Shown in pieces: positions 47,207 to 56,687 of a DNA stretch of 64,000 nt. Numbering within the stretch: position 1 is the stretch's first letter; the number at the start of each line of letters is the position of its first letter. Below the pieces are notes generated by a model. It had not been told where the DNA came from. It did not search any database and worked only from the letters and a program-made list of their open reading frames with translations. The stretch is from an uncultured Alphaproteobacteria bacterium (GTDB lineage Bacteria > Pseudomonadota > Alphaproteobacteria > Micavibrionales > UBA1664), in the NCBI GenBank assembly GCA_943789475.1, contig CALSUG010000009.1:1-64000 (forward strand). Direction: 5' to 3'. A program made the position numbers and the translations under genes.

Positions 47207-48006
47207 GCCCTTTTCAATTGAGATATTTTATGAATAGCAGCGCCAATGGCGCTGTTTTTCTTTACGTGAGGCACGAAATCCCTGAGCGTTTCCGCATTCG
47301 CGATAACATCCATTTTATGCGGTATTCCTACATGTCTTTTTTCAGTGGCGTTATCCAACAAAACTTGAGCCTGTTCATGTCTTTCAAAATGATGTGCGCT
47401 TATCTCATCTCGCACACAATCATAAAACGTTGCTACAAATTTTGCATTCACATTAAATGATGCCTGAGGCCAAGCCCATCGCATCTCATTCCAACGACTC
47501 ACACTACGTCGAGCCATTTCTCCTAATGGAGATGACATAGATTTAGAATCCAAATGATCATAACCTGCCTCCGTATAATATTCTCGATGCATTGGCGTAT
47601 AACCACAAATATCAGGAACATAATTTACAATGACCAAATCCACATTCGGAAATTCTATAGATTGCCCCTCCAACGGATTTGCGCTTTGTAAAAAATCTGA
47701 CGCTATTGGTGGTAACAAGTTATAAACATCAAATTCAACATTGGGTGATGTTGGAATTCCCGCACCCGAAAATGATTTCAACGTTTGATGAACCATCGCC
47801 TTGTCATCATTCAACAATTCATCCGGCATAGGAAAACCAGTCCCTTTAAATTGTGGTTGGGTTGGAAACAACATACCTACAACGGCAACACGTTTAAATG
47901 CATGTTTAGCATCTTTAAAATCAACATCACCTCGCTCTTTAATGTCCTTGGCTAGCAAGCGATCAAATAGAATGTGACTAAATGGTTGGTTAGTGTGAAG
48001 TGTCAT
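47203..48006 (-). CDS. Hypothetical protein convergent with ctrA
   Basis: This 267-residue soluble protein has no motif I can place. It has Trp-, His- and Pro-rich stretches ([21 protein letters not shown]) that look like an ordered enzyme-like domain. Its 3' end contains the ctrA terminator (47239-47259) on the other strand. It does not look mobile; codon usage resembles its neighbours. Confidence 0.6.
   Translation of the reverse strand: MTLHTNQPFSHILFDRLLAKDIKERGDVDFKDAKHAFKRVAVVGMLFPTQPQFKGTGFPMPDELLNDDKAMVHQTLKSFSGAGIPTSPNVEFDVYNLLPPIASDFLQSANPLEGQSIEFPNVDLVIVNYVPDICGYTPMHREYYTEAGYDHLDSKSMSSPLGEMARRSVSRWNEMRWAWPQASFNVNAKFVATFYDCVRDEISAHHFERHEQAQVLLDNATEKRHVGIPHKMDVIANAETLRDFVPHVKKNSAIGAAIHKISQLKRA
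47239..47259 (+). terminator. ctrA terminator inside a convergent gene
   Basis: CAGCGCC and GGCGCTG (47238-47244 and 47248-47254) form a perfect 7-bp stem with an AAT loop, followed by TTTTT. It ends ctrA transcription 30-50 bases past the stop, within the coding end of the gene at 47203. Confidence 0.75.
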
Positions 48007-48060
48007 GTCTGTTTCCTAAAAATTTAAGGAACAATAACAAATGATTTTTATTTATGCAAA

Positions 48061-48819
48061 TTACTTGATCAGATCAACAATCAAACGCGCAGGTTTTGTT
48101 TTTGTCTTCGCAATGGCGCTTGTTTTTACCGATGATGTGTCTTTAACGGCGAGTGCAATCACACTGCCCTGCCCTTGTTTATTCACGTCATAACCTGACA
48201 CCTGTGACAATTTATACATCTTTTGTGTTTTTGTTGCCCATGATGTTTTTGGTAGAGAGATTGTCAATAATCCCGCTTCCTTATCAAAATCATGTGTACG
48301 CGCTGTTGAACCATTCACATCAAATACCAAACGCGTTTTATCCTTGTGCACACCAATACGAACACCAACAACCCCCTTGGTCTTTGACATGGTGGTTTTT
48401 ACAGCTGGTTTAGATTTAACCTTTTTAACAGTCTTCTTAACAACAGATTTTGGTGGTGTTTGCACTTTTTCTTTTGGACGTTCGGCAACAGGTAAAATTG
48501 TTTTGGGTTGTTCCGATGCAACGATTTTCACATCGGCTTGTTCGACAATCGTTGTATCAAAACCAGAAATCGTTTGCTTTAATTTTTTCAAACGATCCGA
48601 CAACGCCATCATTTGTTTTTCAATGTCCGTGGCTTCGTTCAACAGCACACTTAATTCCTTATCAAGAATTTCTGTGTTTACACCGCGTGCACCGGCCATA
48701 CGCATATCTTGTTTCGCAATAACACGGTTATTATGGGTCAATTGATCATCCCCATTGTTCATTGAACAGGAAATAAGTGGAAGCGATAAAGTGACAAGCC
48801 AGAACAGCCGATAGATCAT
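48061..48819 (-). CDS. Lipoprotein with AMIN-like C-terminal domain
   Basis: The 252-residue product has a lipobox LISC with the lipidated Cys at residue 18. A coiled-coil segment (about 45-95), a Lys/Pro/Val-rich linker (about 105-150) and a beta-rich domain (about 150-252, VRIGVHKDKTRLVFDVNG) follow. The last part resembles AMIN domains, which bind peptidoglycan or secretin-associated partners in the periplasm. The linker and anchor suit an envelope-spanning role. Similarity to AMIN is by pattern, not by search. Confidence 0.65.
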   Translation of the reverse strand: MIYRLFWLVTLSLPLISCSMNNGDDQLTHNNRVIAKQDMRMAGARGVNTEILDKELSVLLNEATDIEKQMMALSDRLKKLKQTISGFDTTIVEQADVKIVASEQPKTILPVAERPKEKVQTPPKSVVKKTVKKVKSKPAVKTTMSKTKGVVGVRIGVHKDKTRLVFDVNGSTARTHDFDKEAGLLTISLPKTSWATKTQKMYKLSQVSGYDVNKQGQGSVIALAVKDTSSVKTSAIAKTKTKPARLIVDLIK

Positions 48820-48863
48820 AATATTATTACTTCATATGAGTCACAAATAACACACAAGTCAAA

Positions 48864-48884
48864 TATGGATAAGCCTGTGGATAA
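48864..48884 (-). promoter_or_regulatory. Two DnaA-box-like 9-mers, 12-bp period
   Basis: Reading on the minus strand, TTATCCACA (48876-48884, perfect) and TTATCCATA (48864-48872, one mismatch) are spaced by 12 bp. They lie between the 48061 lipoprotein gene and the HAD gene at 48885, almost touching its stop. Confidence 0.45.
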
Positions 48885-49817
48885 TTAAGGTGATGTTTTT
48901 TTACGTTTATTCTTACGATCGGGTAATGCTTTACCCCAATGAAATTTAGGGACAAAATATGTCGGTAAAACACCATGATTAACACCCAACATTTTCAACA
49001 CCTTGTGGATATCATTTGTATTCGCTACCTTACCAAATGATCCCATATGCATTCCACTAGCGATAAACGCACTATCCATATCCAAATATTTTGCACCACG
49101 GATATCATTCGCAAACCCATCACCAATCATACAAATTTGCGATGGGTATATTCCTTTAAACAGAGATAGCGCATATTGAAAAATCGATGGAAACGGTTTT
49201 CCTATGTATGTAACAACTCCGCCAAATTCTTCGTATTGATTTGCAATTTTTCCGCTACCCATATAATGGACACCATCAATCGTGATTGTTGTCTCTGGAT
49301 TCGCACAAATCATTTTCAAATGTCGCTGTGATGCCCTTTTAAGAATTGGATTATAATAATCCTCTAATGTTTTTTCAGGGGCATCCGATCCTGTTAACAA
49401 AACAAAATCAGCGTCATCAATATCATCGACAATTGTTAGGTCATCAACACCATCAACAACTGATTGATTACCGTGTCGTGACAACAAGAAACATTTGTTA
49501 CCCGTGTTTTTAAATACGCCAACACTTCTATTATTGAGGTTTTGCCAGGTCATTTCGGCTGATGTCACAATATGATCATAACAATCTGTGGATATACCAA
49601 TTTTAGCAAGACGGTCACCATCAACATCCGCGCGGTGCCCTGAATTTGAAATAAGGATAATTTGTTTTCCGCGTTGACGAAGATTTTGAAGAGCCTCAAC
49701 CACATCATCATATGGTTGAGATCCATTGTGAAGTGTCCCCCACTGGTCGATTAAAAAACCATTATAACTATCCGATATATCAGATATACCTTCGCAAATT
49801 TTGACCTGTTCCAACAT
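48885..49817 (-). CDS. HAD-IIA family sugar-phosphatase-like hydrolase
   Basis: The 310-residue protein has HAD motif I as LIDQWGTLHNG (nucleophile Asp), motif II as ISNSGHRA and motif III/IV as CMIGDGFANDIRGA. This matches the NagD/TIGR01459 branch of class IIA HAD phosphatases, in which DxWGxLHxG is usual. The natural substrate is unknown; sugar or nucleotide phosphates are typical of the class. It lies 50 bases downstream of the 1236-residue coiled-coil gene, with a small hairpin between. Confidence 0.85.
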   Translation of the reverse strand: MLEQVKICEGISDISDSYNGFLIDQWGTLHNGSQPYDDVVEALQNLRQRGKQIILISNSGHRADVDGDRLAKIGISTDCYDHIVTSAEMTWQNLNNRSVGVFKNTGNKCFLLSRHGNQSVVDGVDDLTIVDDIDDADFVLLTGSDAPEKTLEDYYNPILKRASQRHLKMICANPETTITIDGVHYMGSGKIANQYEEFGGVVTYIGKPFPSIFQYALSLFKGIYPSQICMIGDGFANDIRGAKYLDMDSAFIASGMHMGSFGKVANTNDIHKVLKMLGVNHGVLPTYFVPKFHWGKALPDRKNKRKKTSP

Positions 49818-49825
49818 TTATAGAT

Positions 49826-49844
49826 AAAGTCTAACACAGACTTT
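49826..49844. repeat. Small hairpin between the coiled-coil gene and the HAD gene
   Basis: AAAGTCT at 49826-49832 and AGACTTT at 49838-49844 form a 7-bp stem with a 5-base loop. The T-run lies on the plus-strand side, so it is not a good terminator for the leftward gene. Confidence 0.35.
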
Positions 49845-49867
49845 TTATGTCGTCACGATCTGATTAT

Positions 49868-52800
49868 CTAAGCCACTTTTTTGCTATTACGTCCTGTAAC
49901 ATTACAAAGGTAGCGATAAATTTTACCAACATCTGAGGCGGCAAATGTTGTGCCCAATACAGCACCATGATCAACCGTGTTTGTTTGATTCAACACATCT
50001 TCGAATTGACGCATGAATTTTTGAACATAATTCCTAAACTCGGTATCATCCGCGTATTTATCACGAATTTTATCCGCTGGCATATCGTCTAAACGTTCGA
50101 CCATTTTCGATGTAAAGATTGCAACATCACCTTTTTGATATGACTTCCATTCTTTTTCATCAATTTCACCATCAATCATACGAACAAAATCAATTGATAA
50201 AGAATGCAAACTTTCCAATACAAAACGTGCCGAAGATAGGAAGGTTTCACGTCCAACACGCAATTCATTATCTTGCAGATTTTTTGTTTTTTCAACGGCC
50301 ACACGTGATGCTTTCAACATATTATCTGTTTGAGATGAGAATAACTCTGTTGCATGTTCCACCGCTTGCGCAGACTTTGAAACTGCCGTGATAAAGCGTC
50401 CTGACTGATCGTACAAGGACTGGTTAGTCTCGTTAATAAACGATACAACAGACTTTGTTTTACCATTCACATTATCCATGGTGCCTAACAATTGGTCAAT
50501 CGATTGACCAATTTTATGAGCCGACACATCTGACTGCTCTGCAACGCCACTTACCTGTTCTTTCATATCAACCGCGTATGATTTCACTTGTGACATAACC
50601 GATTGCATCATGGCATCAATCTCACGTGATTTGATGGATAACGTGTCAGATGTTTTACGCAAGTTCGATAACGATCCGTCGCTCTTTTCTTCTAACACAT
50701 CCATTTGCGCCGATATTTGCGCCACAGATTGACCCGAAATCTCCGCAACATTCTTAGATGCTTGTTTCAACTCATACGCTTTAGCCGCTGCCTCATCCCC
50801 TGCCGTTACAAAACGATCTGTGATCAATTGTGCGCTTTCAGCAATCTTATCGCTTCGCATATCGAATGCATCTCCTGCCTCTTCAATTTGTCCGACAGCT
50901 TGCCCTACGGATTCCGATAATTCACGGAATTGCTCTCCTATCAATTTTTGTATCGTATCAATTTTCAATGATACTTGATCTGTTAAAATATGAATATCAG
51001 ACGACTGCCCTTCCATTGATGATGACAAGCTACGCATTTTTTCGCTAGAACTTGTCGCAGCCATATCAATATCATCTAAACGCTGACGTAATACTTCGCT
51101 TACGTTTTTCAACAGTGTTGATGCATCCTCTGATCCTGATTGTAGTTTTAACAGGCGATCATCAAATTGTAATGACGCATTATCAATTTTTGTCATCGTC
51201 GCATCGGCAACATCTTCGTACACTTCTTTAAATTCGCTCAACGCAACATGTGCTTTGTTAGAACCAGATTCAACACGGTCATACAAAGGAGTTATTTTTT
51301 CAGACGCGTACACCAACTTATCTGTTGATTCATCAATCAAATGACCTGCCTTTTCAACCGCGTTATCAATGGTTGAGGATTGCGTCACAAAGGCTTCACC
51401 AGATTGTGATAATGCCTGCAATGTAAATGAAGACGTGTCTTGCAAACGATTTGCACTTGTTTCCAACGTTTCCGTTGCTTGTGAAACATCATGTACCATC
51501 GCGGCAGATGTATTGTGTATCGCCGTATTAGTTGTTCTAAATCCATCAATCAAACGGTTCATATCGATTAACGTTGTATCAATTGTATCACCCAATTGCG
51601 TTTTGTTTTCCGCCAGTTCTTGGTTTAACGTTTTTGATTGCGATACAACACGTCCAGATAATGATGAAATATCTTGTGTTTGTTCACGCAATGATTGACG
51701 AATACCCTCAACCGTTTCACTTGCCTTTGTGCTTGCCTCGCGTAGGTCACTCACACGACGTTCTAAGGTTTCTTGAATTTGAACATGACGCCCATCTGCA
51801 TCTGCAATCGCCACCCCAACCATTCTCATAGGTTCTTCCAACGCGTGGGCAACATTTCTCACCTGATCGGCCAATGATAGTGCGGACGCTTCCAATTTAT
51901 CCCCATGACCATCAACTGATTTATTAAGCATTTCTACATGTGCTTGAGCCGATGATGATGCACGTTCAATTTGCAAACGACTTTGTTCTAATAACGCTGT
52001 CATTGTCTCAACTGAACTCACATTACCTTGTCCGACTTCTTTTAATTGCTGAACATGGCTCACTGTTGTTTCAATCAATGAATCAGCTTCGCCAATTGCA
52101 TCTTTTGATGTACGTGACAATGTTTCCACACCGCGACGTACGGCTTCGCTCACTTGTGATGCGCCATTAACGGCCGCTTCAATGCCCTCATTCAAACGAT
52201 GGCTTGCGACATCACTTAATTCATCGATACGATCAATTTGCCCTGTAAATCCATCTAATGTAGCCGAGATTTCAGATGCTTTTTCACTTAAACGTACTTC
52301 CGTATCAGCTGCCTTTTCAATGATTGTTTCCGTAGATTGTGTTAAATTTTCAATTGTTGCGCCCATTGAAGTCATCACACCATTAACTTGTGATGTCAAA
52401 ATATTAGAACTCTCTTCTAACAACGATTTTTGATCTGACATTTCGACTAATGATTGTGAAATCATTTCAACGGACTGTCCCGCCGTATCCTTCAATTGAT
52501 CCACCTGATCTTCGATCATTGCACCCAAACGAGATGTTTCTTTTGATAGTTCCTCTGTCGAAACCTGAAGTGTACGTGTGTATGATCCAAAATTGTCATT
52601 CATACCGCCCAAACGATCTACGACCGCATCAACCGTTAACCCCAGTGATGTGATAGTGCCATCAAACATTTCAGATACAGCCTGTGATTTTTCTTCCGCT
52701 GCTTCCGCCATTGAAAGGATAGAGCTTGCGCCTTTGTCCATTGATGCCTCAATATCACTCGCACGTTCAACCATGCGTACGGACGCTTCGTCCCAAGACG

Positions 52801-53578
52801 TAATTGATTTTTGTGATTTTTGATCAATAACCTTGATACGATTTTCAACCGTTTCAACTAAATCGCCAACGGATCCTGTTCGTTCAACCAAATTATCAGA
52901 CAATGACAATAGATGCGTTTCAGCCTTGCGTGCCAGCGTCGCAAATTCTGATATTTCATGACGTAGTCCCTGACGTGTACGTTGAATCGCCTTTAACGCC
53001 GCCTTTGACGATGTCGCAAATTCCGCGGCTTGTAATGTCATGCGTTCAATATCTTTATTCACATGTTTACTATCTTCTTCGGATGGAAAAAACAATGTGT
53101 GCAATTCTGCGCGCATGCTTTCTGCATAATATTGAACATCATTATTGCGTTGTAAATATGAAAGCAACATCCAATAAAACGCAATTGGTGCAAGGATACC
53201 CGCGACAAAAATTCCTAATTCATATGGTGTTTGTGTTCCTAAACCACCTTCGACAACCAAATAAACGGTACAAAGTGCTGCCCATACAATCGATCCAAAT
53301 ATTCCAAATGTTTGTGCCATACGAAACATGAAAGATCGTTGTGCCTTAATCGGAGTATGCGAGGATGGCGATAACATAACCGTATCTTGTTCGTCTTGAA
53401 ATTGAGGAGCCTGCGATGGTTTAAAATGAACCCGTGATGTCGCATCACCGCCTTTTACAAAAACCTTGCGATCATCATTATCACCACGGAACATAACGCC
53501 TTTGGGTGGTCGTACGTCTGATGTACTTGTTTGATTGTCGTTTTCTTGAACCTTATTTACGCTGGCCTTTGTGGTCAT
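49868..53578 (-). CDS. Large membrane-anchored coiled-coil protein, TipN-like topology
   Basis: At 1236 residues this is the largest protein here. Residues 1-80 are polar and disordered. Two membrane helices follow at about 88-110 and 119-143, then about 1000 residues of heptad-rich Ser/Gln/Glu/Asp-rich coiled coil, and a compact C-terminal part from about 1140 (DGEIDEKEWKSYQ). The topology, two N-terminal membrane helices with a large cytosolic coiled coil, resembles the Caulobacter polarity factor TipN, though I see no sequence signature. GAGGAG precedes the ATG. A role in polarity, chromosome or envelope organisation is plausible but unproven. Confidence 0.7.
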   Translation of the reverse strand: MTTKASVNKVQENDNQTSTSDVRPPKGVMFRGDNDDRKVFVKGGDATSRVHFKPSQAPQFQDEQDTVMLSPSSHTPIKAQRSFMFRMAQTFGIFGSIVWAALCTVYLVVEGGLGTQTPYELGIFVAGILAPIAFYWMLLSYLQRNNDVQYYAESMRAELHTLFFPSEEDSKHVNKDIERMTLQAAEFATSSKAALKAIQRTRQGLRHEISEFATLARKAETHLLSLSDNLVERTGSVGDLVETVENRIKVIDQKSQKSITSWDEASVRMVERASDIEASMDKGASSILSMAEAAEEKSQAVSEMFDGTITSLGLTVDAVVDRLGGMNDNFGSYTRTLQVSTEELSKETSRLGAMIEDQVDQLKDTAGQSVEMISQSLVEMSDQKSLLEESSNILTSQVNGVMTSMGATIENLTQSTETIIEKAADTEVRLSEKASEISATLDGFTGQIDRIDELSDVASHRLNEGIEAAVNGASQVSEAVRRGVETLSRTSKDAIGEADSLIETTVSHVQQLKEVGQGNVSSVETMTALLEQSRLQIERASSSAQAHVEMLNKSVDGHGDKLEASALSLADQVRNVAHALEEPMRMVGVAIADADGRHVQIQETLERRVSDLREASTKASETVEGIRQSLREQTQDISSLSGRVVSQSKTLNQELAENKTQLGDTIDTTLIDMNRLIDGFRTTNTAIHNTSAAMVHDVSQATETLETSANRLQDTSSFTLQALSQSGEAFVTQSSTIDNAVEKAGHLIDESTDKLVYASEKITPLYDRVESGSNKAHVALSEFKEVYEDVADATMTKIDNASLQFDDRLLKLQSGSEDASTLLKNVSEVLRQRLDDIDMAATSSSEKMRSLSSSMEGQSSDIHILTDQVSLKIDTIQKLIGEQFRELSESVGQAVGQIEEAGDAFDMRSDKIAESAQLITDRFVTAGDEAAAKAYELKQASKNVAEISGQSVAQISAQMDVLEEKSDGSLSNLRKTSDTLSIKSREIDAMMQSVMSQVKSYAVDMKEQVSGVAEQSDVSAHKIGQSIDQLLGTMDNVNGKTKSVVSFINETNQSLYDQSGRFITAVSKSAQAVEHATELFSSQTDNMLKASRVAVEKTKNLQDNELRVGRETFLSSARFVLESLHSLSIDFVRMIDGEIDEKEWKSYQKGDVAIFTSKMVERLDDMPADKIRDKYADDTEFRNYVQKFMRQFEDVLNQTNTVDHGAVLGTTFAASDVGKIYRYLCNVTGRNSKKVA

Positions 53579-53683
53579 GCGGTTTCTCCTCTACCATAAA
53601 AATTGGGGTATAAACCACACTTAAACGATAAGAATCAGTACCACAAGATACGAATCACTTTATCCCCATCTTGTTTTTACAGC

Positions 53684-53703
53684 TGTGGAAAGCCTGTGTA
53701 TAA
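53684..53703 (-). promoter_or_regulatory. DnaA-box-like pair upstream of the coiled-coil gene
   Basis: TGTGTATAA at 53695-53703 is the complement of TTATACACA, which fits the DnaA consensus TTWTNCACA. A weaker copy, TGTGGAAAG, starts 11 bp before it at 53684. They lie in the 149-base gap between the AGCS symporter stop and the coiled-coil gene start. Confidence 0.35.
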
Positions 53704-53727
53704 AAAATAATAACTTTTAAATAAGTT

Positions 53728-55170
53728 TTATTTTTCAATATGTTGTAAATATTTACTCAAAGACACCTTAATTTTCGGCGCTAATATATAAAGTCCAATA
53801 ATATTAGGGACTGCCATAGCAAAATACATTGCATCGGACAAACCAATAACAATATCTAACGACGATGAGGCACCAATAATAACACCAAAACAGAATAATA
53901 ATTTGTATCCTAAATCCACGATAAATTTATCACCCAAAAGAAATTCTACACCTTTTGCGCCAATATACGCCCACGTTAACATTGTTGAATACGCAAACAA
54001 GAAAACGATAAAAGCCAACAGGTAAGGATACCACGGCATCACCGTTTCAAATGCACGTGACGTTAATAACACACCTTCAACCCCTGCATTAGGATCAAGT
54101 GGAACACCACTCACGATAATCACCAATGCCGTCATTAGGCAAATCACAACCGTATCTGCAAACGCGCCTAACATCGCCACCATTCCTTGTGCAGGTGCAA
54201 ATGCCGTTCTTGCAACCGAATGTGTGATCGCCGCGCTCCCTATTCCCGCCTCATTCGAAAATGCGGCGCGGCGTACACCTTGTATGATGGCACCAACCAA
54301 TCCACCAAAACCTGCCTCTATTGAAAAGGCTGAGGATAAGATTGTTGATAACGCTGTGGGTATACTGTTGATATTAACAATTAAGACGATTAATCCAGAC
54401 ACCAGATAAACGAACGCCATTGCCGGAACGATACGTGACGCAACGGCCGCGATCGATTTGATACCACCAATAATTACCGCACCAACAAGAACCGCCATAC
54501 CAAGGCCAAACAGCCACCCTTTATCTGCCCAATAACTGGCCTCCACACCACCACTCACGTTGACGACTTGTTGGTACACTTGATTAACCTGAAACATATT
54601 TCCTGCGCCAAATGCACCACCAATGGAACAAATTGCAAACAATACAGCCAACATCATGCCCAATTTTGGCCAACCGATGTCTTTCAACCCATCGCGTAAA
54701 TAATACATTGGTCCACCAGAGATAGCCTCATGATGATTTTTTGTCCTGTACGTCACCCCAAGTGAGGCTTCAAGAAACTTCGTCGACATTGAAAAAAGCC
54801 CCATAAGAACCATCCAAAAGACAGCCCCCGCACCGCCAATTGAAATAGCAATTGCCACCCCTGCGATGTTCCCTAATCCAACTGTTCCTGATAATGTCGT
54901 GGCCAACGCCTGAAACGGTGTAATGTCACCTTCTGCCTTTGCATCTTCTTTATGCTTAATTGTACCAAGCGCTATACCCACGCCACGTTTAAAATAACGA
55001 ACATTGATAAATCCAAAATAGAATGTCGTGAAAAATGCAATGGATGCCAACCATATTAAAATGATGGGGACGGATAATCCCTCACCGATGGAAACAGAAT
55101 AAAAAATTACGGATGAGAACGCCTCTGAAACGGGTGTTAATGCTTGGTTTATATATGTATCAATACTCAT
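53728..55170 (-). CDS. Sodium/alanine symporter (AGCS family)
   Basis: The 480-residue transporter has about eleven membrane helices. The family signature GGPMYYLRDGL, plus GLGNIAGVAIAI and FSNEAGIGSAAI, place it in the alanine-or-glycine:cation symporter family. It would import alanine or glycine with sodium. Alanine dehydrogenase at 6474 provides the catabolic step. The gene reads in the same direction as the coiled-coil gene downstream, but the 149-base gap suggests separate transcripts. Confidence 0.95.
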   Translation of the reverse strand: MSIDTYINQALTPVSEAFSSVIFYSVSIGEGLSVPIILIWLASIAFFTTFYFGFINVRYFKRGVGIALGTIKHKEDAKAEGDITPFQALATTLSGTVGLGNIAGVAIAISIGGAGAVFWMVLMGLFSMSTKFLEASLGVTYRTKNHHEAISGGPMYYLRDGLKDIGWPKLGMMLAVLFAICSIGGAFGAGNMFQVNQVYQQVVNVSGGVEASYWADKGWLFGLGMAVLVGAVIIGGIKSIAAVASRIVPAMAFVYLVSGLIVLIVNINSIPTALSTILSSAFSIEAGFGGLVGAIIQGVRRAAFSNEAGIGSAAITHSVARTAFAPAQGMVAMLGAFADTVVICLMTALVIIVSGVPLDPNAGVEGVLLTSRAFETVMPWYPYLLAFIVFLFAYSTMLTWAYIGAKGVEFLLGDKFIVDLGYKLLFCFGVIIGASSSLDIVIGLSDAMYFAMAVPNIIGLYILAPKIKVSLSKYLQHIEK

Positions 55171-55220
55171 ACATACGACGTTATGAAGTTCGTATAATGA
55201 TCACAAGGAAAACGGGGGAG

Positions 55221-55229
55221 TTATCCACC
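55221..55229 (+). promoter_or_regulatory. Single DnaA-box-like 9-mer
   Basis: TTATCCACC differs from the DnaA box by one base. It lies in the 70-base gap upstream of the AGCS gene. It is included because it adds to the other such sites in this window; alone it is weak. Confidence 0.2.
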
Positions 55230-55240
55230 TACCCCATTTT

Positions 55241-55708
55241 TTATGAGCGACACATTGGGCGTGATACTGGATGCCCAGAAAATGGTGTTGCTGCCCAACG
55301 ACGTAATTTTTCCTGTGACATACCCAACGCTTGTGCAATACGGTTGCTATAGGCCTTACAAAAAACGTTGGGACGCATACGCGCCGCATCATTTGAGATT
55401 TTGTTTGCTAGTTTGGTACGCAAGCTATTAATCGCTGTTTCACCACTTCCTGAACCATTACGTGAATAATAGCTTTTAAGTGTTTGTTCATATCCAGATA
55501 TTAACCCCTGATTACGACGTGTAAAATCTTTGTATTGGATATAAAGATTTCCATTACGATGACTTACATGTTGGCAATTTAATGAAATAACCATCAATTC
55601 ACTATGAATGCGTAATCCTTGTTCTGCTTCAAATTCAGATTTTGAATAGCATGATGCCTGCACAGATGCAGAAAACATTAAAACAGCAGAAAAAATTAAG
55701 AAACGCAT
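55241..55708 (-). CDS. Small secreted protein with signal peptide
   Basis: The 155-residue product has a signal peptide (MRFLIFSAVLMFSASVQAS, cleavage near 19) and a small helical mature domain with cysteines at about 20, 44, 122 and 153, enough for two disulfides. It has no known domain I can name. It lies 18 bases downstream of the 2-hydroxyacid dehydrogenase gene and may share its transcript. Confidence 0.6.
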   Translation of the reverse strand: MRFLIFSAVLMFSASVQASCYSKSEFEAEQGLRIHSELMVISLNCQHVSHRNGNLYIQYKDFTRRNQGLISGYEQTLKSYYSRNGSGSGETAINSLRTKLANKISNDAARMRPNVFCKAYSNRIAQALGMSQEKLRRWAATPFSGHPVSRPMCRS

Positions 55709-55726
55709 TATGAAATATTACCTTGT

Positions 55727-56674
55727 TTAAATTTGAACCGGAGTTTTGACAGCATTACCATCAAAATGCAACCCTAGATTTTCAATTATTAAATCACCCA
55801 TTTTTTCTAGTGTTTCGTGGGTCGCCGCGCCAACATGAGGAAGCAACACAACATTATCCATTGTCTTTAATTCACTAGGTACATTTGGTTCATTTAAATA
55901 CACATCTAAACCAGCGCCCGCAATCGTTCCATTTTGTAATGCAGACACCAAAGCAGGCTCATCAACAACAGAACCACGTGCAACATTAATGAAAAATCCA
56001 TTTTCACCAAGCGCATTGAATATATTTGCATTCATCATTTTTTCTGTTTCAGAACCGCCCGGAACAGACGCAATTAAGTAATCGACATCCCTCGCCATGG
56101 TTTCAAGGTCATTATAATATTGGTATGCGCAATCTGCCTTTTTATTTCGACCAAAATATGACACATCCATATCAAATGCTTCACATCGTTTCGCAATTGC
56201 CGCACCAATACGACCAAGACCAATTATTCCAACCTTTTTATTCGTAAGCGATACACTTAATGGCTTTGGGGATGATGATGTCCAGCGCCCTACCCGCGTA
56301 TAAGCATCTAATTCAACATAACGGCGCGACACGTTAATCAATAATCCCATTGCCGTATCCGCAGTATCCGCAGACACCAAATCAGGACAATTGGTAACAA
56401 CTATTCCTTTTTCATTTGCCAACGCTACATCAACATTATCAACCCCTACGGATTTACAACATATAATCTCTAAATTCGGACACGCGTTAATAAGGTTTTC
56501 ACGAACAGGATTATGCATCGTACATAATATAACCTTCACATCATCCCTTATGGCATTCAATGCTGCTTCTGGATTTTGCTCTTGGTATAAATGGACAACA
56601 TTAAATTGTTCATCCAATGTTTCCATTTGATTTTTAAAAAGGCCACATAAAGCAAGTAAGGTCGTTTTTTTCAT
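55727..56674 (-). CDS. D-isomer-specific 2-hydroxyacid dehydrogenase
   Basis: The 315-residue enzyme reduces 2-keto acids with NAD(P)H. The dinucleotide motif is GLGRIGAAIAKR (about 150), and the catalytic Arg (SVPGGSET-to-NVARGS region), Glu and His (PHVGAATHET) are present. Substrate could be glyoxylate, hydroxypyruvate or a related acid. The ATG at 56674 (MKKTTLLALCGL) is chosen; a longer TTG start at 56710 would overlap the next gene. The N-terminus MKKTTLLALCGLFKNQME is not a cleavable signal. Confidence 0.88.
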   Translation of the reverse strand: MKKTTLLALCGLFKNQMETLDEQFNVVHLYQEQNPEAALNAIRDDVKVILCTMHNPVRENLINACPNLEIICCKSVGVDNVDVALANEKGIVVTNCPDLVSADTADTAMGLLINVSRRYVELDAYTRVGRWTSSSPKPLSVSLTNKKVGIIGLGRIGAAIAKRCEAFDMDVSYFGRNKKADCAYQYYNDLETMARDVDYLIASVPGGSETEKMMNANIFNALGENGFFINVARGSVVDEPALVSALQNGTIAGAGLDVYLNEPNVPSELKTMDNVVLLPHVGAATHETLEKMGDLIIENLGLHFDGNAVKTPVQI

Positions 56675-56687
56675 GCCATGATAATGG

